DNA of 64,000 nt. It comes from Euryhalocaulis caribicus. Its GTDB lineage: Bacteria; Pseudomonadota; Alphaproteobacteria; Caulobacterales; Maricaulaceae. The translations under genes and the position numbers were made by a program. Under the pieces are notes generated by a model, which ran no database searches, had not been told where the DNA came from, and saw only the letters and a list, made by a program, of their open reading frames with translations. The first letter of the stretch is position 1. Every line of letters begins with the position of its first letter. The stretch covers positions 1-64,000 of the forward strand of contig NZ_ASJA01000011.1 in the NCBI RefSeq assembly GCF_000412185.1, written 5' to 3'. Of this stretch, positions 46,357 through 55,492 are shown one piece after another.

Positions 46357-46688
46357 CAGACCAGCACCCCGCCGCCGAAGGAGAAGAAGGAGAGGAAGAA
46401 GGAACTCGCCGCGAAGGCGATCGACAGGCCGAAAACGATCTGGATCAGGCGCCGGAACCCGCCGGACGTGTCGCCGAAAGCGAGCGTCAGGCCGGTGATG
46501 ATAATGATGATTACGGCGATGATCTTGGCGACCGGACCCTCGATGGATTCGAGGATGGACTGAAGCGGCGCCTCCCAGGGCATAGAGGAGCCGGAGGCAT
46601 GCGCGGCGGGCGCCATCATTACGGCGATGACCGCCACCAATACGGCGGTCGCCAGTCTCTGGCGCGTGTTATGCAGAATCTGCTTCAT
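46356..46688 (-). CDS. trbC: TrbC (VirB2-like) pilin
   Basis: A 110-residue pilin precursor: signal peptide ending near AHAS, then two membrane helices (VAKIIAVIIIIITGLTLAFG; LIQIVFGLSIAFAASSFFLS) joined by a short loop, as in VirB2/TrbC, which is processed to a (often cyclic) pilin. Start overlaps trbB by 20 nt. Confidence 0.93.
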   Translation of the reverse strand: MKQILHNTRQRLATAVLVAVIAVMMAPAAHASGSSMPWEAPLQSILESIEGPVAKIIAVIIIIITGLTLAFGDTSGGFRRLIQIVFGLSIAFAASSFFLSFFSFGGGVLV

Positions 46689-47694
46689 GGGAGCTGTCCT
46701 TTGCGGTTGCTGTGGGAAGAGGTGCGTCCGGAGCGGCGATCGCTCCCGCGAGGCGATAATCGCCGTCGGGCGTGAGGCCCTCGACGCGGGCGAGCTCTGC
46801 GAGGCGGCGCGCGGAGCCGCGTCCCGACAGCACGGCCACGAGATCGATCGTCTCCGCGATAAGAGCGCGCGGGACGGTGACGACGGCTTCCTGAATGAGC
46901 TGTTCGAGACGGCGCAGCGCGCCGAGCGCTGTGCCGGCATGGATCGTGCCGACGCCACCGGGATGGCCGGTGCCCCAGGCCTTAAGAAGATCGAGCGCCT
47001 CGCTACCGCGGACCTCGCCGATGGGGATGCGGTCTGGCCGCAAGCGCAGGGACGAGCGGACGAGATCGGAGAGCGAAGCGACGCCGTCCTTCGTCCGCAT
47101 TGCGACGAGATTCGGCGCGGCGCATTGCAACTCGCGCGTATCCTCGATGATAACGACGCGATCGGTGGTCTTCGCGACCTCCGCCAGCAGAGCATTGGTG
47201 AGCGTGGTCTTGCCCGTGGAGGTGCCGCCGGCGACGAGGATGTTGGCGCGCGCGGTGACGCCGTCGCGCAGGGCCGATGCCTGCGTGGCCGTCATTATGC
47301 TGGCGACGACATAGTCATCGAGGGAGAACACGGCCACGGCGGGCTTGCGGATCGCGAAAGCCGGCGCCGCCACGACCGGCGGCAGAAGCCCCTCGAACCG
47401 CTCCCCCGTTCCGGGCAGCTCTGCCGAGACGCGCGGGCTCGCCGTATGGACCTCGGCACCCACATGGTGAGCGACCAGCCGGATGATGCGTTCACCGTCC
47501 TCCGGTGCCAGCCGCTCGCCCGTATCCGACAGGCCTTCGGAGAGGCGGTCGATCCAGAGGCGCCCGTCCGGGTTCAGCATCACCTCGACGACGCCCGGGT
47601 CTTCGAGAAACCCCGCGATGGCCGGACCGAGCGCGGTGCGCAGCATCCGCGCGCCTCGAGCGATCCCTTCCGAATTGTGATGTGAGGCTGCCAT
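46669..47694 (-). CDS. trbB: TrbB (VirB11-like) conjugation ATPase
   Basis: A 341-residue hexameric ATPase at the cytoplasmic face of the T4SS. Walker A is [40 protein letters not shown] and [20 protein letters not shown] are the Asp box and Walker B region, and the His box is [16 protein letters not shown]. The ATG at 47694 is preferred; a TTG upstream is in frame but unlikely. First gene of the trb operon; upstream is a cargo gene in the opposite direction. Confidence 0.96.
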   Translation of the reverse strand: MAASHHNSEGIARGARMLRTALGPAIAGFLEDPGVVEVMLNPDGRLWIDRLSEGLSDTGERLAPEDGERIIRLVAHHVGAEVHTASPRVSAELPGTGERFEGLLPPVVAAPAFAIRKPAVAVFSLDDYVVASIMTATQASALRDGVTARANILVAGGTSTGKTTLTNALLAEVAKTTDRVVIIEDTRELQCAAPNLVAMRTKDGVASLSDLVRSSLRLRPDRIPIGEVRGSEALDLLKAWGTGHPGGVGTIHAGTALGALRRLEQLIQEAVVTVPRALIAETIDLVAVLSGRGSARRLAELARVEGLTPDGDYRLAGAIAAPDAPLPTATAKDSSHEADSA

Positions 47695-47881
47695 CCGATC
47701 CCCGATTCCAACGGGGACAAACAAACGATCCCCATGCGGGGATGATTAAAAGAGCCGCATTTAGGGCTGATTCAACAAGGAATTAGCAGCGTCGTAGTGT
47801 AGCGTGCAATGACAGGGACACGGCGGTGCGGGATGCTGCTATACTCTGTAACTTCCATTCTGTTTGTCGAACGGGGATGAA

Positions 47882-48994
47882 ATGCGACTCGCCGTCTACA
47901 ATGTGGAGAACCTTTTCGACCGTGCGAAGGCGATGAACCTGGACACATGGGCCGAAGGTCGTCCGGTTCTCGAGAGGTTTGCCGCATTGAACGGCTTGCT
48001 CGGCCAAGTAGCGTACAGCGCGGCAGATAAAGGGAAGATGGCCAAGCTAATCATTGAGCTTGGAATGGAAAAGTCCGACACCGGTCCGTTCGTCCTTTTG
48101 CGCCGAAATAGAGGTGGACTGCTAAAGCGCCCGAAATCGGGTGGCGTTGAGATTACTGCTGATGGCCGCGCCGACTGGGTTGGGACTCTGGAACTGCGGG
48201 ACGAACCTATCAACGAGCACGCCATGCGCAACACTGCACGGGTCATGAGCGATCTTGAGGCAGACGTGTTGGGCGTGGTGGAAGCCGAGAGTCGACCAGT
48301 GCTTTCCGCGTTCAATCGAGAGATTCTTCCCGCGGTGGATGGTAGTCCATTTCGACACGTCATGGTCATTGACGGCAATGACGAACGGGGCATTGACGTT
48401 GGGCTGATGTGTCGTGAGGGCTTTCCAATCGGGTCCATGCGCAGCCATGTCGATGACCGCACTCCGGATGGTCAAACAATCTTCTCGCGAGACTGTCCGG
48501 AGTTCGAGGTGACGACGCCCGCGGGAGCGAGACTGGTCGTCATGGTCAATCATCTCAAGAGCAAGGGATATGGTGGGAAAGCTGCATCGGATGCCCGTCG
48601 CCGCCTGCAGGCTGAGCGGGTCGCTCAGATCTACACCAGCTTGATCGATCAAGGTGTTGAATACGTCGCTGTCGTAGGTGACTTCAATGACACGCCCGAC
48701 AGCAGTCCACTGGCTCCCCTCGTCGGAGAATCATCGCTAACTGACATCTTCGAGCATGACGCGTTCGACGATGGCGGTTACAGCGGGACTTACGGCTTGT
48801 GCAATGCTTCAAACAAGATTGACTACATGCTCCTCTCGCCCGCGCTCCTGGCAAAGGTTGAGAAGGGTGGCGTATTTCGCAAAGGCATGTGGCCGGGGTC
48901 ACGACCAAAGCGATGGGACACCTATTCGGAACTGGAACGGCCGAGAGACGCAGGCTCCGATCACGCAGCCTTATGGGCTGACCTAAATATCTGA
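47882..48994 (+). CDS. Endonuclease/exonuclease/phosphatase-family protein (cargo)
   Basis: A 370-residue EEP-fold enzyme with all metal and catalytic motifs: YNVENLF (Asn), VVEAE (Glu), VNHLKSK (His), VVGDFNDTP (Asp/Asn), NKIDYMLLS and GSDHAALWA (Asp/His). EEP proteins cleave DNA, RNA or phosphoesters; no signal peptide is seen. It lies between trbB and the CopG-like gene, opposite in direction and lower in GC, so it is a moron-type insertion in the transfer backbone. The ATG at 47882 follows GGGGAT. Substrate unknown. Confidence 0.88.
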   Translation: MRLAVYNVENLFDRAKAMNLDTWAEGRPVLERFAALNGLLGQVAYSAADKGKMAKLIIELGMEKSDTGPFVLLRRNRGGLLKRPKSGGVEITADGRADWVGTLELRDEPINEHAMRNTARVMSDLEADVLGVVEAESRPVLSAFNREILPAVDGSPFRHVMVIDGNDERGIDVGLMCREGFPIGSMRSHVDDRTPDGQTIFSRDCPEFEVTTPAGARLVVMVNHLKSKGYGGKAASDARRRLQAERVAQIYTSLIDQGVEYVAVVGDFNDTPDSSPLAPLVGESSLTDIFEHDAFDDGGYSGTYGLCNASNKIDYMLLSPALLAKVEKGGVFRKGMWPGSRPKRWDTYSELERPRDAGSDHAALWADLNI

Positions 48995-49450
48995 CTCCAT
49001 GCTCGACCTGCCGAAGGACGCCGGAGTATCGTGTCCCGGCATGTCCTCCGATATCTCCTGCCGGAGCTTCGGTCCCTTCGCTAGGCGGCGGCCAAGCGCA
49101 GTAATGAACGCCTCGTAGCGTTCTGCGGCTTTGGCACGGGCAGCCTGGGCAGCTGGTTCAGGCAGGGCCGGCGTCGTGGTCAGCCAGAACCGAATGAAGA
49201 CGGCAAGCGTCTCGACGGAAATCCCAAGATCGCGTTCCAGACGGGTCATGCGGCGATCAATCTGATCCAGCCTTTTGGCGAGGACGGCCTCACGCCTTTC
49301 GGCATCGTCCGGCGAGAGGAAGGACGCGATCGCCGCCTCAGCGATCGTCGACTGCGATTGTTCGCGACGCGCCGCAAAGTCCGCGAGCATCGTCATTATG
49401 TCCGGATCGAGATAGACGGAGATCTGTGTCTTTTTCCTGCGGCCGGGCAT
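48983..49450 (-). CDS. CopG/RHH-like conjugation accessory protein
   Basis: A 155-residue protein. The N-terminus is a ribbon-helix-helix (TQISVYLDPDIMTMLADFAA then EQSQSTIAEAAIASFLS). The C-terminal half carries a long helix (LAKRLDQIDRRMTRLERDLG). It lies 4 nt from traG, as in other Trb ICEs, and may act at oriT or as regulator. It overlaps the EEP gene 3' end by 12 nt. Confidence 0.88.
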   Translation of the reverse strand: MPGRRKKTQISVYLDPDIMTMLADFAARREQSQSTIAEAAIASFLSPDDAERREAVLAKRLDQIDRRMTRLERDLGISVETLAVFIRFWLTTTPALPEPAAQAARAKAAERYEAFITALGRRLAKGPKLRQEISEDMPGHDTPASFGRSSMESDI

Positions 49451-49453
49451 GGG

Positions 49454-51439
49454 CTAAAGATCCATTCCGTCCTTCGGGTCGAGCGAGACCTGCCGCGCCA
49501 CCCGTTGCATCGTGCGGTTCATCCGGCTGTTGCACGCGGCTTCTTCCTGATCGTCATCGAGGGGATCGATCTCGAACTCGTTTTCGATGGGCTCCTTCTT
49601 CTCAACGGGTTGGGTGCGGCTAAGCTCCGGCTGGCGCCGCCGTTCGGAATCGGTGGTGTCCTCCTCGTCGCCAGCGCTGCCAGCGCTACTGGCGTGAAGC
49701 GTCGGCTTAGGCGGCAACGGCAGCGTGCTCCATTCGTCTTTTTCGGTCTCGGCAGACTCTGCTCTGGACGGTGGGGGCAGAATCCGGTTCTGGAAACGCC
49801 GGTCCTCATAGTAGCGAACCTTCTTGGCGCGGATCGGCGATGTGCCGGCGACCATGACGATTTCGTCTGCCGGCGGAAGCTGCATGACCTCACCGGGCGT
49901 CAGAAGCGGCCGCGCGGTTTCCTGGCGTGATACCATAAGATGACCGAGCCAGGGCGAGAGCCTGTGTCCGGCATAGTTCTTCATCGCCCGCATTTCGGTT
50001 GCCGTGCCGAGCGCATCGGACACGCGCTTGGCGGTGCGTTCGTCATTGGTCGCGAAACTCACCCGTACGTGGCAATTGTCGAGGATCGAATTGTTCGGCC
50101 CGTAGGCCTTCTCGATCTGGTTCAGCGACTGCGCGATCAGGAAGCTCTTGAGCCCGTAGCCTGCCATGAAGGCGAGCGCGCTTTCGAAGAAGTCGAGGCG
50201 GCCGAGCGCGGGAAACTCGTCCAGCATCAGCAGTAGCTTGTGCCGCGTGGTCTTGGCCTGCAGGTCTTCGGTCAGACGCCGGCCGATCTGGTTGAGGATC
50301 AAACGGATGAGGGGCTTGGTGCGATTGATGTCGGAGGGCGGTACGACGAGATAGAGCGTCGCCGGGCGCTTGCCGGCGACCATATCGGCGATGCGCCAAT
50401 CGCAGCGGCGCGTCACTTTGGCGACAACGGGATCGCGGTAGAGCCCGAGAAACGACATTGCCGTGGAGAGGACACCGGAGCGCTCGTTGTCCGACTTGTT
50501 GAGGAGTTCACGGGCCGCGCTGGCGATGACCGGGTGTGGACCGGCTTCGCCCAGATGCGCTGTCTTCATCATGGCGGCGAGCGTGGATTCGATGGGGCGC
50601 TTGGGATCGGACAGGAAGGCTGCGACGCCGGCGAGCGTCTTGTCCTTCTCGGCATAGAGGACATGGAGAATGGCGCCGACCAGGAGCGCGTGGCTGGTTT
50701 TCTCCCAGTGATTGCGCTTTTCCAGCGAGCCTTCAGGATCGACGAGGATGTCGGCGATGTTCTGGACGTCGCGGACTTCCCATTCACCGCGGCGAACTTC
50801 GAGCAACGGATTGTAGGCGGAGGACTCGGGGTTGGTTGGATCGAACAGGAGCACGCGGCCGTGCCGGGCTCGAAAGCCTGCCGTGAGCTGCCAATTCTCG
50901 CCCTTGATGTCGTGGACGATGGCCGAGCCCGGCCAGGTCAGCAGCGAGGGTATAACAAGGCCGACGCCCTTACCCGAGCGGGTCGGCGCGAAGCACAGAA
51001 CATGCTCGGGGCCGTCGTGGCGTAGATAGTCTCCCTTTAGCTTGCCAAGCACCACACCGTCGGGACCGAGCAGGCCGGCGGCGTTCACCTCATCGGGTTT
51101 CGCCCAACGCGCTGATCCGTAGGTATCGACACTTTGCGCCTCGCGAGCACGCCAGACAGACATGAGGATTGCGGTTGCGATTGCGATGAAGCCGCCGGAC
51201 GCTGCGATGACGGCGCCCTCGATGAAGATCGGCGGCGCATAGGCATCGTAGAAATACCACCACCAGAAGAAGGCCGGCGGATAGTATATCGGCCAGCCCG
51301 ATATATCGAACCAAGGCGTGCCGAGTTGCGGCTGAAAGCCGAGACGCCAGGCGGTCCACTGCGTCGCCGCCCAAGTGGTGATGAGGACGATCGTGAAAAC
51401 GATGAGGATTTGTCCCCATAGGATTTTCGTACCCGACAT
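49454..51439 (-). CDS. traG: TraG/VirD4-like type IV coupling protein
   Basis: A 661-residue inner-membrane ATPase that links the relaxase-DNA complex to the Trb channel. Membrane helices lie at about residues 8-30 and 65-95. Walker A is FAPTRSGKGVGLVIPSLLTW and Walker B is LLLMLDEFPALGRLDFFESA. The acidic C-terminal tail may recognise the relaxase. Expected length. Confidence 0.96.
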   Translation of the reverse strand: MSGTKILWGQILIVFTIVLITTWAATQWTAWRLGFQPQLGTPWFDISGWPIYYPPAFFWWWYFYDAYAPPIFIEGAVIAASGGFIAIATAILMSVWRAREAQSVDTYGSARWAKPDEVNAAGLLGPDGVVLGKLKGDYLRHDGPEHVLCFAPTRSGKGVGLVIPSLLTWPGSAIVHDIKGENWQLTAGFRARHGRVLLFDPTNPESSAYNPLLEVRRGEWEVRDVQNIADILVDPEGSLEKRNHWEKTSHALLVGAILHVLYAEKDKTLAGVAAFLSDPKRPIESTLAAMMKTAHLGEAGPHPVIASAARELLNKSDNERSGVLSTAMSFLGLYRDPVVAKVTRRCDWRIADMVAGKRPATLYLVVPPSDINRTKPLIRLILNQIGRRLTEDLQAKTTRHKLLLMLDEFPALGRLDFFESALAFMAGYGLKSFLIAQSLNQIEKAYGPNNSILDNCHVRVSFATNDERTAKRVSDALGTATEMRAMKNYAGHRLSPWLGHLMVSRQETARPLLTPGEVMQLPPADEIVMVAGTSPIRAKKVRYYEDRRFQNRILPPPSRAESAETEKDEWSTLPLPPKPTLHASSAGSAGDEEDTTDSERRRQPELSRTQPVEKKEPIENEFEIDPLDDDQEEAACNSRMNRTMQRVARQVSLDPKDGMDL

Positions 51440-51615
51440 AGCTCAAGATCCATGCAAATACGGGTAGGCTGAGGGGCGCGAACGGGACCAACAAGATGGT
51501 TCCGCCGTCGGTCGCAGGAACGGCGGCTCTTGGTTAAACAACGGCGTAGTGAAGTCGGGAAGAGACCCACAAAAGGGATCGTCTGCTATGCCGACAATGC
51601 CGCGACCTCTGGCGC

Positions 51616-52434
51616 TCAGCTACGCGCTCTCGAGGCGTCGATCTCCGCTGCTAGCTGTTGGCACTTGGCGCTTGCCCATTCGTGCGCATCGGCGCCGAAC
51701 AGGAGTCGCCGCGCAGGGTCGGGAACCGCCGCTTCGGCGATGATCTGGGCCGCGAGCGCCTCGGGGTCGTTTTGCTGCGCGCCGTTCGCTTGCGTGATGA
51801 AGGTTCGGAAAGCGGCCACCGCCTCAGCATAGTCCGCAATGTCTTCCGCGCCCTGCCGAGCCGTGGACGGATCGAGAAAGTTCGTGCGCATCATCCCCGG
51901 CTCCACGATGAGAGAGCGGATACCGAGCGGTGCGATCTCTTCGGCGACGCCTTCCATCCAGCCTTCGAGCGCGAACTTGGACGCCGAGTAGACCGATCCG
52001 CCGGGGTTTGAGACGAGGCCGTTCACCGAGGAGATAGTGACCACGAGGCCCGAGCGCTGCCGGCGCATCGTCGGCAGCACCGCGCGCGCCACGTTCATCG
52101 CCCCGAAGAGGTTGATCTCGAACTGTCGGCGCACGTCCTCGTCCTGGATCGTCTCGAACCATCCGAGCTGCGCGCGACCGGCGTTGTTGACCAATATGTC
52201 GATCCGCCCGAATGCATCAATGGCCGCGTCATGCGCAGCCGACGCTGCCCGGGCATCGGTCACGTCGAGCGGCAGCACGAGCAGGCTATCATTTGGAGCG
52301 GAGAGGCGTTCTGCGAGCCCGTCTACGGTCTGGCTGGTCGCCACGACCTTGTCGCCAGCGCGCAGTGCATCGCGGGCGAGCAGATATCCCAGGCCTCTGC
52401 CGGCCCCGGTGATGAACCATACCTTCTCAGTCAC
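51616..52434 (-). CDS. Short-chain dehydrogenase/reductase (cargo)
   Basis: A 272-residue SDR: WFITGAGRGLGYLLARDALR cofactor motif, DILVNNAGRAQ, catalytic Ser in VTISSVNGLV and YSASKFALEGWMEGVAEE (Tyr/Lys). Divergent from the LysR gene at 52533, which probably controls it. The pair splits the traG-relaxase junction. A remnant of a close relative lies at 35770-35993. Confidence 0.93.
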   Translation of the reverse strand: MTEKVWFITGAGRGLGYLLARDALRAGDKVVATSQTVDGLAERLSAPNDSLLVLPLDVTDARAASAAHDAAIDAFGRIDILVNNAGRAQLGWFETIQDEDVRRQFEINLFGAMNVARAVLPTMRRQRSGLVVTISSVNGLVSNPGGSVYSASKFALEGWMEGVAEEIAPLGIRSLIVEPGMMRTNFLDPSTARQGAEDIADYAEAVAAFRTFITQANGAQQNDPEALAAQIIAEAAVPDPARRLLFGADAHEWASAKCQQLAAEIDASRARS

Positions 52435-52515
52435 TGTAACCTCCTCTTGGCTTGCCGATCTGATATTAGCTCATCGATGCTGTGCGCGATTAGTGCTTGG
52501 GAATTTATTAGATCA

Positions 52516-52530
52516 AGTAGTAGAGCTACT
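52516..52530. promoter_or_regulatory. Inverted repeat before LysR start
   Basis: AGTAG-TAGAG-CTACT immediately upstream of the LysR ATG in the 98-bp divergent region. Spacing and position fit an autoregulatory LysR half-site pair, but only symmetry supports this. Confidence 0.4.
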
Positions 52531-52532
52531 GA

Positions 52533-53441
52533 ATGGATCCTCGTAAGTTCTCCGATCTCGTCATCTTCCATCGCGTCGCCGCTGAGGGCAGTTTCACCGC
52601 CGCGGCACGCACCCTCGGAGTGACCCAGTCCGCCGTCAGCCAGACGGTGAAGCGTCTCGAGGGCGATCTGGGGATCAGGTTGTTGTCCCGCTCGACACGC
52701 AGCCTTACCCCGACCGCGGCGGGAGAGCGGCTGCTGGACACGCTCACCCCGGTGATCGCGGAGATCGATGCAGAGATCGAGGATCTGGAACAGTTGCGCG
52801 AGCAACCTGGCGGACGTCTGCGGGTGACCTGCGGCAAACACGCTGCCGATACGCTCGTCTGGCCGGCCTTCTCACGGCTGATCGCGGCGCATCCCGAGAT
52901 CGAGGGAGAACTGAGCGTGGAGAACCGGTATGTCGATATCGTCGCAGAGCGGTTCGACATCGGGATACGTCTGCGCGAGGATCTGGAGATGGACATGATC
53001 GCGGTGCCCGTGGGTCCTCCCCTGAGAGCAGTCGTCGTGGGGGCGGCGGGTTATCTGGATACCTGCGATCCACCGCGCGCGCCGCGCCAGCTCTCGGCGC
53101 ATCGCTGCATAGGTTACAGAAATGCCGGAGGCACCCTGTCGCAGTGGTCGTTCGAAAAGGATGGGCATGCGGAGACAGTGAAGGTCTCGCCGTCCGTTAT
53201 CGTCAACGATGGTGACGCACTTGTGGCGGCAGCCTTCATGGGGATGGGCTTGGCCTACATGCTTGAGGACCTCGCCGCGCCCGCCCTTAAAGATGGTCGT
53301 CTTGTTGAAGTCCTTCCCGACTGGTGTCCCCGGTTTCCAGGCTATCATGCTTTCTATTCGAGCCGACGCCAGCCGACCCGCGCCTTCTCGTTGTTTCTCG
53401 AGAGCCTAAGGCAGGAGAGCAGGGAGAGAACTTTAGAGTAG
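52533..53441 (+). CDS. LysR-family regulator (cargo)
   Basis: A 302-residue regulator: HTH RVAAEGSFTAAARTLGVTQS then AVSQTVKRLEGDLGIRLLSR, effector domain with ENRYVDIVAERFDIGIRLRE. Divergent from the SDR gene. Same subgroup as the 33940 regulator but clearly different sequence. Confidence 0.93.
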   Translation: MDPRKFSDLVIFHRVAAEGSFTAAARTLGVTQSAVSQTVKRLEGDLGIRLLSRSTRSLTPTAAGERLLDTLTPVIAEIDAEIEDLEQLREQPGGRLRVTCGKHAADTLVWPAFSRLIAAHPEIEGELSVENRYVDIVAERFDIGIRLREDLEMDMIAVPVGPPLRAVVVGAAGYLDTCDPPRAPRQLSAHRCIGYRNAGGTLSQWSFEKDGHAETVKVSPSVIVNDGDALVAAAFMGMGLAYMLEDLAAPALKDGRLVEVLPDWCPRFPGYHAFYSSRRQPTRAFSLFLESLRQESRERTLE

Positions 53442-53509
53442 GCGGCAAGGTCCCGAACGGGCGCGGTGCGCCGATTGCTCAACTGCTGGCACAGCTCGGT
53501 TTGTTGTGT

Positions 53510-55249
53510 TCACCTCCCCAACCCCCGCTTGCGGCCGAAGCTCCAGTCGACGCCGCCGTCGCCGCGCGCGACGCCGGAGATGTGGCGACCGAGATGTTTC
53601 TCCATCGACGGCGTCCAGGGCACGAGTTGGAAGCCGAGACCGTCGTCGATCATCGCGAAGCGGCCCGAGGCGAGCGTCAGACGCTGGCGATAGGCGCCGG
53701 CGACGTGTTCGCCGTTCCCGGCGTACTGGAACGGTTGCCCGGTCTTCGCCGCCAGCTTCTCGCCGACTTCGTCCACCTCGCGCCGGCGCAGCGTGTCAAT
53801 GAGATTGCGACTGAAGACGATGCGCCGACTCTGCCGCTCGGCGAAGCCTTCCCCGATTAGATGGTCCGCCCGCCGGTCGAGAGCACCGCGCACTTCGGCA
53901 CCGAAGCCGCTTTCGGAGAGCGCAGCGGGCTCGCGCGCGATGTTCTGCCGGTCGAGCCAGGTCGCCCCAGACGCGGTCACTTGGCGTTCGATGTCGAGAT
54001 CGGAACGCACCGCGAGGGCGACGCGGCGGTTCCCGCGGGAATCGTCATAGGCGCGCAGCTCGACGATCGAGCCCGGCGTGCTGTCGCCGGCGGCATTGAG
54101 ATCGGCGAGCTTGATGTGGTGACTCCGTCCATCAACGCCATCGACCACGGCATAGGCTGTGCACTTGAGCTCGTCGTCGAGGCCGCGCTCGACCAGACGC
54201 CCGACGATGGGCGCGTCGAGGCTTTCGGCCGCCAGCACGTAATGCGTCGAGGCGCGCTCGATGCCGCGATCGGTCAGGGCGCGATGCATGCGCTTGACGA
54301 TGTCGCCGCGCTCGCCGAGTTCGCGCAACGTCGCCTCGGCCCTGTCACCGATCATCCATTGACCGGGGCCAACCTGCTCGGCAATGCCCAGCGTCTCCAG
54401 CTTGCGCAGCCGCCCGACCTTCAGCGCATGGAATGCGTCGGGCTGTTCGCCCGGCTGCGGGGCGAGGTCGATGATTCCGGTGCGCCGGCCGTCGCGCACG
54501 AGTTGACGGTCGAGTTGGGTCCAGCGCTCGGTCTCGATCTGGCTTTCGAGGGTGCGGCGAATATCGAGATCGGTGCGCGGGCCTAGCTCCTGGGTGATGA
54601 GATCGCGCGCCCGGTCGCGCATGCCTTCCTTGATATAGTCGCGAGCGATGACGAGGTCCTCGCCGTCGTCGCGTTTGCCGCGCACGATCAGATGGACATG
54701 CGGGTGTTCGGTGTTCCAGTGATCGACGGCCACCCAGTCGAGTTCGGTGCCGAGATCCTTCTCCATCTGCCCGACCAGATCGTTGGTGAAGGATCTGAGG
54801 TCGGACATCTCCAGCGCGTCGTCGGGCGAGACGATGAAGCGGAAATGATGCCGGTCGTCATCGCAGCGTTCGGTGAATGCCCTGCCGTCGGCTTCTTCCT
54901 CTCCCGGCCCGAACAGGCTCGCCTTCTCCCCGTCCCGTGTGACGCCGTCGCGGCGTAGATAGTCGATATGGGTGCCCAGCGGCGCGGCGCGGGCGGAATG
55001 GCGAACCACGCGCGCCTTAATGACCGCGCCGCGCGAGCGCGCGGAGATGAGGCGATTGGCCTGGATGCTGGCGCGCTGGCCGTGGCCGAACCGCGAGCGG
55101 TTGCCGGAGGTGATGCGCCCGGATCGCGACACGCCGCCGCCCGCCTTCTTCGCGGCCGCCAGCGCCTGGGCGATGAAGGGACGCGCCTGCTGCGCACGGG
55201 TCGAGCGGATGCGACCAGGGCGAACGCGGAACTCGTGATCATCGGCCAT
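53510..55249 (-). CDS. Relaxase/mobilization nuclease (VirD2-like, DUF3363)
   Basis: A 579-residue relaxase that nicks oriT and leads the strand into the recipient. The N-terminal half carries the three-His motif region DWVAVDHWNTEHPHVHLIVR, with HxH metal ligands; SRGAVIKARVVRHSARAAPL is the conserved N-terminal part with a Tyr in HIDYLRRDGVTRDGEKA. The C-terminal half is DUF3363-like (HYVLAAESLDAPIVGRLVER; GSIVELRAYDD). The ATG at 55249 has GGAG upstream and a conserved start MADDHEFRVRPGRIRS. The candidate oriT lies about 110 bp upstream. Confidence 0.95.
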   Translation of the reverse strand: MADDHEFRVRPGRIRSTRAQQARPFIAQALAAAKKAGGGVSRSGRITSGNRSRFGHGQRASIQANRLISARSRGAVIKARVVRHSARAAPLGTHIDYLRRDGVTRDGEKASLFGPGEEEADGRAFTERCDDDRHHFRFIVSPDDALEMSDLRSFTNDLVGQMEKDLGTELDWVAVDHWNTEHPHVHLIVRGKRDDGEDLVIARDYIKEGMRDRARDLITQELGPRTDLDIRRTLESQIETERWTQLDRQLVRDGRRTGIIDLAPQPGEQPDAFHALKVGRLRKLETLGIAEQVGPGQWMIGDRAEATLRELGERGDIVKRMHRALTDRGIERASTHYVLAAESLDAPIVGRLVERGLDDELKCTAYAVVDGVDGRSHHIKLADLNAAGDSTPGSIVELRAYDDSRGNRRVALAVRSDLDIERQVTASGATWLDRQNIAREPAALSESGFGAEVRGALDRRADHLIGEGFAERQSRRIVFSRNLIDTLRRREVDEVGEKLAAKTGQPFQYAGNGEHVAGAYRQRLTLASGRFAMIDDGLGFQLVPWTPSMEKHLGRHISGVARGDGGVDWSFGRKRGLGR

Positions 55250-55362
55250 GGCATCGCTCCGCAATGTGCAGAAAAGACAGAAAATCCGTGAAGTTGAGCA
55301 CTCCGCGCACATTGCGGCGAGGCTGGGCAATGTGCGGAACGCGCCAAAAAAACCTGCAAAAA

Positions 55363-55418
55363 CAACCGACCGACCGGCACGCAAAGTGCGCCCTTTTATC
55401 CTGCCATCGGTCGGTTGT
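55363..55418. other. Candidate oriT with IncP/T-DNA-type nic site
   Basis: ACAACCGACCGA (55363-55374) and TCGGTCGGTTGT (55407-55418) form a perfect 12-bp inverted repeat. Within it lies TTTTATCCTGCC; TATCCTG (55397-55403) followed by C matches the YATCCTG/Y nick consensus of IncP plasmids and T-DNA borders, giving a predicted nick after G55403. A small GCAC-GCAAA-GTGC hairpin sits beside it. It lies just upstream of the relaxase gene. Confidence 0.75.
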
Positions 55419-55492
55419 GGTTCCTGCGACTCCCCTTCGCGCCCTACATGACACGCCAGAGCCCGAGATCCTGCGATGAGGACTGCAACGCG

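Noticed and set aside
46356-47195. 279-aa reading of trbC
   Set aside because: The first 169 codons are out-of-frame trbB sequence; the real pilin starts at 46688 with a signal peptide.
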